In this document: positions 1 through 11,987 of the stretch, piece after piece
How the letters are laid out: each line of letters begins with the position of its first letter
Position numbering within the stretch: position 1 is the first letter of the stretch
DNA from: Acanthaster planci
Taxonomy: Eukaryota > Echinodermata > Asteroidea > Valvatida > Acanthasteridae
Direction of reading: 5' to 3'
NCBI RefSeq assembly: GCF_001949145.1
Contig: NW_019091356.1
Span: 2,591,202-2,655,201, forward strand
DNA: 64,000 bases
Translations under genes and position numbers: made by a program
The notes under the pieces: generated by a model
Told to the model about the DNA's origin: nothing
Database searches by the model: none
The model's input: the letters and a program-made list of their open reading frames with translations, nothing else

Positions 1-2090
1 TGGAAGAAATAACATAGGCTGAACATATATACTCTCTTATAAAACTGGAATCCCTCTTATGGCTCCTGAAGTCTATAAAAACTGTGGAAGTTTATAGCTG
101 TAAAATACTCTCACGGGACGCCAACTTTACTCCAAAAAAGTTCAAAAATCACCAGACAAGAGCTGCCCTTGTCATCGCTCCTCAGTAGAGTAGTTCTGCT
201 TTGACCAGAAGCCCATTTTGTTCGCATCCTGGAACTTGGCAAAACTCAGACTCAGAATCTAATGTTCCAGGGCAAGGCCCTGGGAGAAGCATATATTCCG
301 GAGGAGGGACCCTTCCAAGGGCGTCGCCAGGATATTTTCGGGGAGGGGGCAACCACTAATTCCAGGGATTAACAATTAACAGTGGGAGGGATCTCTTTTT
401 TTTTTCAAGTACATTGTTTCCATTCCCTTTTAAAAAATTTCTTTCTTTCTCCAACCACCCCCATTTTTTTAATCTTCCATTTTCCCCCGGGATGGGGGGG
501 GGGCGCCCATTGGCCCTTCACATACACGTAGGGACTGTAGAATAGACCCACAAAACGTACACGTCTCTTCAGTATGTTTGCAATTTTAGTGGGATTCTCA
601 GACACCCGCTGTGAGGTGAAACCACGGCACTGGTGTCAATCGGGGATTATTTTTATGCGGGCAACAACCGCGTGACAGAGCCAGTAAAAAATTAATTCGG
701 AAATGCCATTAAAAAAAAAATCTCTAAACTGGGTCAACGCATAACATTATCGGTTTCTTCGGGTGAATGCTCGATGACTTGCCGGCAAGGCATGGTGGAC
801 TTCGCTTCCTGGAGATAAGTTCTCGTCAGCCGTGCGTCACACGGTACACAAGGGTGCCTTGATATGTGCCTTTCGTTTCCATAATACTACTGAGAGAAAC
901 ATCCGTAAATGGGTCTGTCACCTCTCCGACCCCCACTAACTGGGCGGTGCTCGTTTACTTCTACCCTTAGGACTTGTATTGCAACTATACACTATTGGTG
1001 AATATACACTTTTTAATAGTCAGACTTGCTCATGTCGTTTCCGTCAGCATCAGGCCTAACAAGAACAGATTCTTTGCGGCAATCAGGGGTGAACGTCCGG
1101 GGTTGCCCACTGCCACCAAGTTCCTCGGGCAACGAGAATAATACATCGGCGTTGTTAATGGCCCACAAAAGACCATTACTGCAAATCAAAGCAAAACCCT
1201 AAACACAATTCGAGCAATTCGAAGGCTAACAAATCAACCTGACCCGGACCACCGCCGGGTTAATTTTTAATCCTTTAGCGACGTGCAACGGGGTTGGAAC
1301 CAACAAAGATCTCTGGGCCTTTTTCTCCCATGCTTTTGAAAGATTTGTCCCAACAGCTAGACTTGGGAATCTAGTTTCATATCACCGGTTTTAAAGGCCG
1401 AGAAAGAAAAGTAACATTTTGATGAATGTTACCCACTGTCACTTTCTTTCCAAACACGCGTGCGTCACCCTGGATTACTGGAATAATGCGTCACTGCATA
1501 CCCGAAATAGACTCAACAGGAGGTTGTCCCGACTATATTTTAGTAAGAAAATACGAGCCCCAACGCAACACAAGTCCCAGTGGTTTTCAGGAAGAGTGTT
1601 GCTGGTTCTGTCTACAGGTTTAATAAGGTTCACCTCCTCCAGATCAGTTCGGCACGACCTCAGTCAGATTTATATTTGCTCTACTTTTGACATCTGTTTC
1701 ATATCCGTTACATTTTCGAGTAAATCTTACCCTATCCGAATAGTGCAAGATAGACGCCCTCTTGGAAAAAGATTGTTTCTAATTTTGCGAAAAGGAACAG
1801 TTGCGTGGCTTGGCCATTTTCCTTTCGTCAGTCAGCGGTGTGGAACGACCAGAGTTGTAATTCGTGCGGCACCACTTGCATTCCAAGAAAACAAAATTAT
1901 CAGGAATGAAGGAAACGCAAAAATAAGATTCAGCAAGGGCCAGGTTGATCCTATGGTAGAGTTCCTAGTCCACCCTAGCACGACCCACACCGCAAAAACC
2001 ACAGGAATTCTGCATAACAGCAACAAGCTCGTCAATGTTTACAAGGAAATGACCACTTGAAAACACACCAACCTCAGACGTTTCGGCAGA
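1..2090. other. Intergenic DNA, no supported gene
   Basis: I see no recognisable exon, RNA gene or transposon protein here. The longest open frame (1419-2060, plus strand, 213 codons) has no recognisable motif, is rich in Arg, Ser and Thr, and has no matching frame or splice structure, so I treat it as chance. Short poly-A, poly-T and G runs occur (for example near 491-505). The right edge is a guess at the end of the POFUT2 transcript. Confidence 0.5.
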
Positions 2091-3522
2091 ATACTTTATT
2101 TCCAGATACCACCCCCCCCCAATTCTTTAGTATTGTCTTATGATTTAAAAAATGTGGAAGATCTTGACATATAGTTTACACTGAACACAACACTTGGAAA
2201 TTACTAGAACGTATACAAAAATATTTAGGAAATGGACGCGTTAAATATATCAACCTGTACAGTAGGCAAAAACTTTTATGTGCACAAAAGTAGAGACTTT
2301 AAATAAACAAGCACATTTATCACTAACCTCAGCGAATAGAAATGACATTAAACACCCTGCCGTTTTTTTATTACACTAAAAGAAAACAGCCACAGTCCAT
2401 CTTAAATTGGCAAGTATTTCGTTACTTGGTGCATTTTTGTTCTTCAAAATCTGATACCATTAAGTACGAGCACAAGTAAACTTACAAAAAAAATTGAAAA
2501 TTTAAGAATAAAAATGTGTTCACAAGTTTAAGTCTTCAGAAGAGACAGCTTGCAGATTACTAAAGTGCAAAAGAAGCAAGCAATTCAAGAGAATAAAAGT
2601 GGATTATTCAAGAAGATATCTGCTTTTAGTTTTAATGGCATCATTTGGATAACACCATGAACCCACAATCCTTTGCGTTGTGGGTATCAAGTGACAAATG
2701 GCAAGCAAATTTTAGTGACTGTCACTTCAACAAGCATCAATTTCTTACATAAATCTAGCCTCAATCTGACACTAAAATAGGAAAGCACCATAGTGTAAAG
2801 AAAGTATTTATATAAAAGAATTCACTTAAAATGATAAGCCTTTTGCGAGTTAGATTTGAATAAAATCTGGCGTACTGAGATTTTTGAATTCACGTAAACA
2901 TAACAGTTAGAGTTCTGCATACAGTACTTAGATACTGTTGCTATACCTCGTAATTCGGGGCAAGCTTTTGCTTAGTATATCAGAGATGCCTTGCACCAAT
3001 ACACTGTTTTCAATGGACAAGAAGGGCACAAAGGAACCAGTCCATTCCAGAGATGGTGGTCACTAAGCAAAAGTTTGCCCGAATCACGAGGTTAAAGCAA
3101 CAGTGACTTTATTCTGGGGAATTCAAATTGCTATGTTTGCGTGAAATCAGATAACTCAGTGCACCAGATTTTATTCAAATTTAATTTGCAAATGGCCTAT
3201 TTAAGCCTAGACGCCTCAAACCTCTTTTCATAGCTCATGTTTACTTTGTAGCCGGGTTCATCTCCAGTTTTGCAAGTAGTTGCAAGGGGTTGACAATCGA
3301 CACCATGTAAAAACACCCCGAAATTTGGGGCCAAATTTAAAGAGCGAGTAGAGTTGCCCGAGCAGCAGATTCAGTTCCCTGGAGCTGCTGGGCCTAAGCC
3401 TCTTGGACTAAAGTTTATAGAACTGAAGTCTGCAGAAACACTCAGACAGGAGGCCGCAATTTGAGACAAATTCTAAAGGCGTAAGTTGAAAACTCAAAAT
3501 AATACTGAAGGTGGAAGTGTCA
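2091..3522 (-). other. Probable POFUT2 3' untranslated region
   Basis: This stretch lies directly downstream of the POFUT2 stop codon (minus strand, 3523-3525) and has no coding signal. AATAAA-type signals in minus orientation are visible as tttatt near 3108-3113 and near 2092-2097, so the transcript may end at either. The long inverted repeat annotated separately lies inside it if the distal site is used. The extent is inferred; only cDNA would fix it. Confidence 0.45.
2851..3186. repeat. Long imperfect inverted repeat (foldback hairpin) downstream of POFUT2 stop
   Basis: The left arm (about 2851-2977) reads again as its reverse complement in the right arm (about 3062-3186). Shared blocks include TTTGAATAAAATCTGG, the CACG(T/C)AAACATA block, CTGTTGC, and the inner block around TTTTGCTTAGTA at 2966-2977 paired with ACTAAGCAAAAG at 3062-3073. 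A loop of about 85 bases separates the arms, which differ by scattered substitutions and small gaps. It looks like an old foldback transposon. If transcribed within the POFUT2 mRNA it would fold into a long double-stranded stem. Confidence 0.8.
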
Positions 3523-6500
3523 TCAATGGTAGACTACCTTCCAGACGGAGGGTTGTTCGCAGTTCGATGATTCCCCGTCTCCGCAGAAGCGGTTGTACGT
3601 CATCTTGGGGTCAAAGCCAAGGATCTGTCTCTCCTCGTGGATGCGGAAGGAGAACGTAGACACGCCTGTCCCAATGAAATACCTGAGGCAATGGGGGGGG
3701 GGTGAGTAGAGGTTACCATTTCGATTGAGAATGAGAACCGGTGTATTTTAACCATGACAATATATGAGTGATTCACAAATTATTACTGAGTGTCTACCTC
3801 GAAAAAATTTTTTTTTTCTTTTTTTTCAAATTTCACATCTCGCACATGCTAGCATCTATTATCAATTGAATATGGGCAGGATGAAATGTACAAATATTGG
3901 AAGGGATTAAACAATATTTGGGACAATTTCGCGGAGAAAATGGACGCTTTGAACCCATCATTTGCAGTAATAGGTTAATTATGTTTTAGCCTTCAAAGAT
4001 GGGTCTGTGCTGACCTAGCATGGGCGCATATCCACTGGTCTATGATGGCTACCCCGCCGTCTTTGAAGTTCTCCAGGATGCCTTTAGGAGGCAAGTAGTT
4101 GTACACCCGGTAGTCTTGGAGATGCCTTTTGAGTTCCTCAATTTCTGCGAGGCATTGAGAACAATGGAGTCATGAGACACTGGTCAGCTGGACGAAAAGA
4201 AGGAAAGTACTCATCCCGTCGGAAGACACTTCTCGTAGGGAAAAGGAAAATCACCACTGCATGTTGCAATATTGGTGATCGATTTCCACCTCTTATCATG
4301 AAAATCTCTAATGACCTATAGTTCCCTGAGGACGGCTGCGGTCCACTGGCCAAAACATTCACAAGACATTTGATTCAATGTGTGGACTCCTGTGCCTTCG
4401 GACACAATATTACCACCGGTGGAAAATGCTCCTTTAAATATGTGGGTGGTTAGGGGTCAAATTTCTTTTTGCGTATCCCTATTACATCAGACAAAAGGTT
4501 TCTCAATAATTATCTATGACTGCAAATGACACGCCAAATAAATAAAAATAGTTTTAAATCAATATCCATAATACTTCCATGTCAAATTACAAAGGTCAAG
4601 TGTAACGGGGAAAGAAGTAACATGTTCAGGCCCTATATTTGAGGAATGACCAATATGATACAACAAAGCTATGTGGACACAAATTTGTCCTCAAGATGAA
4701 ATGTTGGACCTATGCTTGAAAACTCCTTTTTTTTGTCATTTGACAAACGTCTTTACAAGCGTGTTCAAAGATGACAGTTACCTACCATGTTTTGGTGCAT
4801 CTGTAGCTATGAAAACCTTCTGGAGTTTGTGCTTTTTAAGGGCAGCCGTGATTTGTTCCGCAGCGCTCTGAAGCGACGGCACATCTTTCCTGTTGCCACG
4901 GGCGTAGTCCTCTCTTCGCAGGTGGGCAGCAAGGTAGGGCCCGCCGACAGCAGAGCCTGGCTTTCTCTGTCAAAGTCACAGGGGAATGTTTGTTTTCCCC
5001 CGGGAGCAGTGTCTTTTACTTACTTTTACTTGAACAGGAAATAAATTAAATGTGACCCCTGTGCAAGGCTGAAATCCAGTCTCCCGCAACGTCATTCACA
5101 AGTCATCCGGTCCTGTGTCACGTAACTGATTATTTTAAATTAGCTGCAAAGAAAGGTGCTTCTTTAGGACCATTAATTGTGTAACTCGGTGACGGAGCTT
5201 GTGATTTGACTCGTGATAAACTGGACTGCAACGCCAATCTTGTGCATCATCTTAGAGGGTGCTACAAAGCGAAGTCAAGAGAACCAAACAGTCTTCTGTT
5301 CCCACGCATCCTGAGTGTGTGCAACTGTAGCCTTTTAACCCCACAACTCCCTGACCTTGACAGTGCACCAGGAGGTTTGATGAGGACTTGAGAAGCCTAA
5401 GGAAGGTTGAGGCAGCTAATATGACTTACAGGGAGCTTGAAGGACCCTTGACAGATAACTGTCCTCAGTTTGCCATGACTTTTCTAGACAGTGATGGGCT
5501 CAAGAGAAGTTGGGAAAGGTCTTGGCAAAAAAGTTCCTGGGATGTTGGAAATGATGTCCAGTCTATAAATGTCAATTATGCAAGATGGCCGGTGCGTGAT
5601 GGAAATTGATGCCGAGGCAGTAACATATTTCATCATCAATAACGTATTTTGTACAGGCTCCTCAAACTAAAGACATATTGGGATGGGTGGGTGTCAAGTT
5701 GACCCCCACACACAAGTTGGCGATTGCTGTTTGACAAAACTGAGAAAGCCAGGGCACTTGAAGCAGTACTAGCCCCTTTTGTTTGGAGGGGGCAAATTCG
5801 TTTTCAAATGAACAATTCTGGACAACTCTTTCAAAACAAACAATCCACATTTTGCCCACCCCCCTACTGAACCCTGGATGAGCCCCTGCTTCACGTCGCT
5901 TATAATTAAAGGCTCACTAACCTCCATGTCTCTCCAGTCTTCCAACAAGACGGTCTTGTCTTTCTTGTCCGTTGAATCCAGGTGACTTTCTCGGAACTGA
6001 TTGCCAATGTCCCGCAGGTGTTTGGCAAATCGCATAGACCGCCTCGCCTATGAGCGGGGGAAAAACACAAACAAACTCACATAGCAACTCCCAGCATCTG
6101 TCAGGAATGAGTCAGTTGTGGTCAAGTTTACCCTGTTCCACAAATTTAGACCAAGAAAACAAAACAATCCATAACACCCACAGCCCACTGTGCTTTACGT
6201 TGTTGTTTGGGGAGTCAGGTTGGCAGGGTAGTTCTTTCCTTGCCTTCCACCTCTGTGGTCCCGGGTTCGAATCCCAGCCCGGTCCACATGTGGATTGGGT
6301 TTTCAGTCCCTACCTGACTCTGTGGGTTTTACCCAGAATATTCCTCTGGGGTTTTCCTCCCACCTCTAAAACTGTCACTGCTTCTTACTGTCTCCCCTTT
6401 ACTGATGTTGGTGAATGTGGGTCGTTTGGCGGCTGCCCGAGGCACCCTTGTATGCCATCGGGTCAACCATGTTTAAATGTATTTATTGTTCCATGCTTAA

Positions 6501-9500
6501 TGTCTTCATTGTACAGCGCATTTGAACATATCCATATGAAATTTGCGCTATTATTATTATATTATTATCATGGGGTAATCTGATAACAAAAGAGGTTCAC
6601 CCCAAGTAGACTTTGAGGATATTCTATGGACATGATGTTTTCCTCTCAAAAAAACAGAGGAGGCATGTGGGGGTTAGAGTTATCAGTTACAGAATGAGGC
6701 AGAGTAACCAAGAAAATCATCCAAAAATCCTGCTTGAAGGACAGTTAATAGTGAGGGGAAAAGAGCATTTTCTCAGGGTTCCAACAACTGGGCAACAAAG
6801 GAATTCCCACACCAGATGGGTAAGACGGATATGTGTGCAGCACTGAAATTCCATGCCGAATGTTCAAAGCATGTGTATCCTTGGTGAATGCATAACCGCG
6901 ACTGTCATTGGTCAAAACAGAGTGGGGCATGGCTTCAGGGATTGGTCAGCTGAGGGCTGGAATGTCCCAGAGACGTGGCTTCAGCAGATTATTTCATAGG
7001 CCTGAGGAGCAGGGGTAATAGTGATGTGCTAGAGTGTGTGCTGATGTACATGAGTGATCGGCCAAGGTTTTTCTTGTACAATGGAAAGTACACCTGCAGT
7101 TGGAAAAGGCTGGCCGTTGAGCTAATTCCCCACATAGAGGCTTTGCATGGTAGCCATCTTGCAGGGCAGTTCTTTTGTTCCACAGGGAAACCTCCTTTAT
7201 GCATACCCTGTGGAACAAAAAGCACCAGCCAACAAGATGGCAGCCATGCAAACCCTCTATTCCAACATAAGTGAAAATGATGCGCAAGGGGTGAAGTACA
7301 TGCATAATAATCAGACTGACTTGTTGAACCCAAAGAAAGCAACAATTTGTAACAATTGGCTCTTCCCCATTCTTGGCATCTCTCCAACTTGTTGTGGCCA
7401 TTCTCCAAAATAAAGTCAATAAAGCTTCTTCAGCTCAACCTCAATAAATCAGCTTTTACATCGGAGAATATGAAAATAGGTTCGATCAACATGACTAATT
7501 TTCAAAACCAACTTCATGACCAAATTAAGAACATCAGCAAATTTTGAAGCATAAGTAACAGTTGAAACTTTGCATGGCGGAGGCTAGACTGAGGGAAGGT
7601 TTGTGGGTACATCACATGAAATCAATCTCTTCTTTGACAATGGTGGTTCAGAAAAGAACCAGTGAGTGTCAACTCGACAAATCAAGCAGCAGGGCTCAGG
7701 ATGACCACAGCATCCTGGTCGAAACATTGAGTTGACACTCACCAGTTCTCCTCAGAGCCACCCTCTCATAGAAGAGATAGATTCCACACTGTGTACCCGC
7801 AAACTTTCTCTCAATTTTGAAGGATGGCCACTTACGTTCCAGTACTGCACCTGCCCATAGTAATCGTGCAGTATTTCTTCCCCACGATCAACAAACACAG
7901 ATCTGAGAACAAGGAAAAAATGAATACCACCAGGGAGAACCCAAAAAGTTACTAAGAAGAAAGAAAGAACCACGCTGGTGCGGCCACATCCACTACAAAG
8001 TTCATTTGAGCCTGTTTTACACAGCTACTGAGTGACCACAGCAATGTGGTAAACATGGAAAATATTTGCTTAGTTACTTGGTTACCAGCCGAGGTGCCAC
8101 AGGATGTGTATTGCTTTTTGACTGGTACCCTGATGATATTTTCTTGGTGCATGAGTTTGCTAAACAGTACTTTCCCAAACGTTGTATGGGAGTGGTGGCT
8201 CCAACGAAGGCAAGACAAAAACATGGCTTGAGAGCCACGGTCTTGGGCAAAACATTATTTTTCTGTTAATTAACAGAAAGGGGAGAGTAGTGGGGGATAT
8301 TCATTCCCAACTCAAACTGGGAGAACAAGTTTATCTTGAAGCAAACTTGATTACTCAAGAAAAGGGGAATGCTCAAATATTTTTGTCCAAGACCGCAGCT
8401 GTGCAAACAGATGTCAACTTACAGCCCAGTAGGTGGCATCACCAAATCGGTCATGGAGAAGTTTCTCAGCCCTATCTACAAAGACAGACCTAGGCACAAA
8501 CAAAGGGTTCATCCTTGAGCTTACTTCAGGCACTCTGTATCCCCTAGACATACTTCATTACATCGGGATGATCTGCAGAGTTTCTCTGCGCTCAATGTGA
8601 TCGCCAGATTCTTTTATTTTTTCAGAATCTTAAAAAAATGACTGGCACTATTACTTCACGTGAAAACACTGAAGTGCACTGGTGACTGTAAAACAGTGCA
8701 GCGAATGATGGAATGCATGAAAAACTGCACTGATAACAAGTCTTTCTGCACTGTACTTCATGTGACGACATAATGGGTTTGTGCTCATCGAGTTGAAAAT
8801 TGGTTGTGCATTATCTGCACAATCCACTTATGTGTGAACACTGCCCTTGGCTCAGTGTGATTAAAAAATGCTCATGAGCAAATCTATTTCAAACAAAAAG
8901 AAGTTTGCAGAACAATTCAGAAAGCAACAACCAAGAAACTGGAAAATTTAATGAAATTGCCTGGAATATTTTTTTATGTCTGCTGAGAGCCCAACTAGGA
9001 ATCATTCAAACTCCCTCTCTATGGAGAATGTAATGGTGCATCCTTACAACATTCATATTTTTCAATATGCTTCTAGCAATTGTCGTTGTGCTGAATTTTT
9101 CTCAAGCCTTCAAAATACTCCCAACCCACTGATGGATTCTAATGGACCTGTAACTCCTGGCAGATGGTGTTATTCTTGGCAGAAAATTCTGACCTTCAAA
9201 AAAAGGCAAGACGAAGCAACCAACTTTTGATATACAGGTACAGTCAAACGCCACAAATATTGATTTGCGAGTGTCCCTTGAAAAATATTTGTACGATAAT
9301 TCTACTGCAGCCTCATATTTGTCAGCACTCTGGGACAATCCCGTGGCGCGATATTTGTGACGATAACAGGTCACGCGACAGTGGCCAAGTTCAGTGCACA
9401 GTCCACCTCTACAAACTTCCCAGGCTTTGGGTCTGTACAGAAGAAATTGGAGATTAGCATGTTCTGATGTCAGGCAGAAGCGAGTCCAGCTGTACTTGCT

Positions 9501-11987
9501 GTTTTAATCTATTCATTGTGCCTGTGTAAACAGACGAGTCGATCATTTTTTGCACACGGTGATTTTAAGGGGAGACCAACGTACCTGGCTGTGTAGTTGT
9601 TTAACAGCACAGGAGCCAGGATGCGGGCCATCCCTTGAACGGACAAACACTTGAAGGCCTTGGCGTAGGTGTCCGAGTGGCCCCAGAACCAGCCCCGGTA
9701 CATCCCTTCCTCGTCCGGTCGGTAGGCGGGCGGCTCAATGCATTCTCGCTCGTCAATCTTCTCTTCCCACTTGCCGTTGGTCCATCCCTCCTTGTAGGGC
9801 TGGAGATACAGAATCTGGTCGATGACCGCCCGGCCAGTTTCTAACAAAGTGGGCGAAGCAAACAAGTTTCGGTTTCAGGAGAAGCACTTTGGGACTAGCG
9901 GAAGCAAGTTCTTGTTCAAAATTTGTTCATCAATCTGATGGTACAAGAACCCTCCAAAGTTTGTACTTCACAAGGCGATTTTTAGGTCTCAGGTTAATCT
10001 TCAGCCGGTGAGCGAAACAAAGCAAATTTAGTTTTAAGCACAGTCCTGGACGGTCTGATATCAAACTAACTATTTAGGGGTGAAATGCTAAATTATGGCC
10101 TCGTTTCCAATTTCACCACCTGGCTTCATTTTAATCAGTATGTTTAGGCCATCAAGTTTGGTACCGTTCCATTTTCCTGCGTCAGCCACAGGGCATTGTC
10201 TAACATTGAGTCAACGTTTGGAGCACTTTAATTAGGTTTAACTGTTTGCAACTGATTGTAAAGTTGCCCAGTGACAAAACAAGTTTTTAAAAAAGGCTAC
10301 TGTACAAAGATTGAGCGATTGCACTGATATCGATCGATCTCACCCAACAGGCGCCTACTCTTACACTGTCTAGAGTTTTTTCATCACTCACAAATACCGT
10401 GGTACCTTTAACATACTGCTCAAACTCGATGACGGGTACGTAACGGTTCAGGCTCTCAGTGTCAAAGAAGGTGCCCCAGGGTATCCTGATCTGCTCCAGT
10501 GAGCGCGTCCGCCAGTGGTAGAGCCGGCCCCAGGGGGGCAGGACCAGGACCCAGTCACCGTCCTGCTGCAGTCTCTGGACCAGGTTGGCAATGCGCATGT
10601 AGACGTCACGTCGCAGGTTAAACCCTTCCCCGTGGTTGACATCGTAAAGTAAATATCTAAGATGGGGAAAGGTTGAAACACAGAAGTAAATGAATTTGAA
10701 CTTGTGACTTCATAAGGTGAAGAAGTCAGGTTGGCACAAATATGATATTATTGAAATTTTCCTAATCTTGCTCCACACTGTGACCCGGCTTCAAATCCTA
10801 CCATGGTTAATTGGAGACTGCCTGTATAAGAAACTCCCAGGAGGTTGACTGGACATCAGCCACTAGGCGTCATCATCCAGTTTAAACACAAAGATTGGTG
10901 TTGAGTCAATGGGCCTACATCATTTTGTGGCTTCTCACTGTCCATGCATGGAATATGTATCTGTGATTTCCCTAAAAGCTCCAAAATCTCGAGACGTTTC
11001 TTTTAGCTTTCAAGCTGCACTGTCAGATGTACTTTTGAGGAATCCTTGATTTCACTCTCAAGTACAGTTTGCGTTGAGTACGGCTTCACAGTCACTTTGC
11101 CCTTAGCCTTTCATCAAGGCCTTCATGGCTGTGTGTGTGTGTAACTGCAAAGCGACTGGACAGGAGACCAGGCAAGTGGCGCAGCAACAAGGCCTTTTCC
11201 AACTTGATTTTGAGGCTTTTGTGGTAAATTATTCATAAGCTTTCTGATATGCATTATTCATAAATTTCATATAAATAGTTGAAGCAGATGAGTCTCCGAA
11301 ATAAACGGCATCAACTCCAAAGCTTACGCAATGTTCCCATCTGGTTTTTCATAGGGACAATAAGCAGTGAGATGACAACTATGATGCTTGTTGGTGGGGC
11401 CTGGGGATGGTGCTGATGTTGGAGTAACACTTGCAAGTAGCAGTTCGAATGGTCAAAGCAAAACCCCAGTGTTTGAAATATGAAGCTCTTACCATATCCC
11501 GTGGGCAGAGAAAAAAACGTCACGCCTGCGTACAGATACTTCAATAGCCTAATGCTGCAATGGTTTAAACTTGGCAAGGTGAACTTTTCCAGCAGAAGAA
11601 CTGTCCAAATACTGCTCAGACAACTGACCTGCACTCACGGCCGCAGACACACTTGGCACGCTCGCCATCTTTCGCATAGGTTCAATTTGCATAATAAGTT
11701 AACCACTTCGTGTCGGGGCATTTTTCAATGTTGAGGATGCTATGTACATAGAATAGCCTGTTCAGGAAGTAGGCCTTGGTGCCCCCTTTTTTATAGCTCC
11801 ATCATGTCCATGGTTATACAAACCTCCTTGGCAGTGCTGCTCCAACTTTAAGCTTCTGATAGTTTCCTGAGTGAAAGGCAATGTCATCTGACAAATCGAC
11901 ATCCAATTCTGAGGAAGAATATATCTTAAACAGGTGAAAAAACAAGAACAGGACAACACAAACAGCGGGGTACCTGTGCGCCGCCAT
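3523..11987 (-). CDS. POFUT2: GDP-fucose protein O-fucosyltransferase 2 (POFUT2), 8 coding exons
   Basis: The enzyme fucosylates Ser/Thr in thrombospondin type-1 repeats in the ER (family knowledge). Coding exons, 5' to 3': 11987-11824, 10656-10406, 9840-9585, 7902-7836, 6047-5922, 4966-4786, 4144-4015, 3682-3523. All joins are GT-AG and in phase, giving 1335 nt or 444 aa plus stop (human about 429). A hydrophobic signal peptide occupies residues 7-23. The family signature [19 protein letters not shown] starts at residue 56; Glu-65 corresponds to the catalytic Glu of the human enzyme. [14 protein letters not shown] follows. HLRRED at 303-308 and [10 protein letters not shown] at 396-405 match the GDP-fucose-binding segments. 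An in-frame upstream ATG (12066-12068) would add 27 residues before the signal peptide, so I prefer 11987. The gene looks intact. Confidence 0.95.
6210..6575 (+). mobile_element. tRNA-derived SINE in a POFUT2 intron
   Basis: A perfect Pol III B-box, GGTTCGAATCC, lies at 6264-6274 after a tRNA-like head. It is followed by a non-tRNA body and an ATT-rich tail (about 6549-6572), which is typical SINE architecture. The A-box side is degenerate. It lies in the POFUT2 intron between the exons at 6047 and 7836, in the opposite orientation to the gene. The family was not identified. Confidence 0.6.
7135..7258. mobile_element. Short palindromic MITE-like element, copy 1
   Basis: Nested inverted repeats are visible. 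The outer arms contain TTTGCATGGTAGCCATCTT (7142-7160) and its near reverse complement around 7234-7253. The inner arms are TTTTGTTCCACAGGG (7183-7197) and CCCTGTGGAACAAAA around 7206-7220. Most of the 124 bases pair as one hairpin. A second, partly broken copy at 14281-14371 shows that this is a dispersed element. No protein is encoded; it lies in a POFUT2 intron. Confidence 0.7.
7658..7748. repeat. Compact hairpin with nested stems
   Basis: The left arm ACCAGTGAGTGTCAACTCGA (from 7658) pairs with GAGTTGACACTCACCAGT (7729-7746). Inside the loop, CAGGATG (7697-7703) pairs with CATCCTG (7711-7717). It sits about 90 bases on the transcription-downstream side of the POFUT2 exon at 7902-7836, in the intron. 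Its function is unknown; it may be a small foldback element. Confidence 0.65.

Noticed and set aside
1419-2060. 213-codon open frame on the plus strand
   Set aside because: No recognisable motif or family, no hydrophobic or repeat structure, and low-information composition. It is the longest chance frame in the window. A homology search with a conserved hit would reverse this.
9235-9375. Possible DNA-transposon ends (CAGTCAAACGCCACAAATA and GCGCGATATTTGTGACG)
   Set aside because: The inverted similarity is short and interrupted, and no target duplication is visible.
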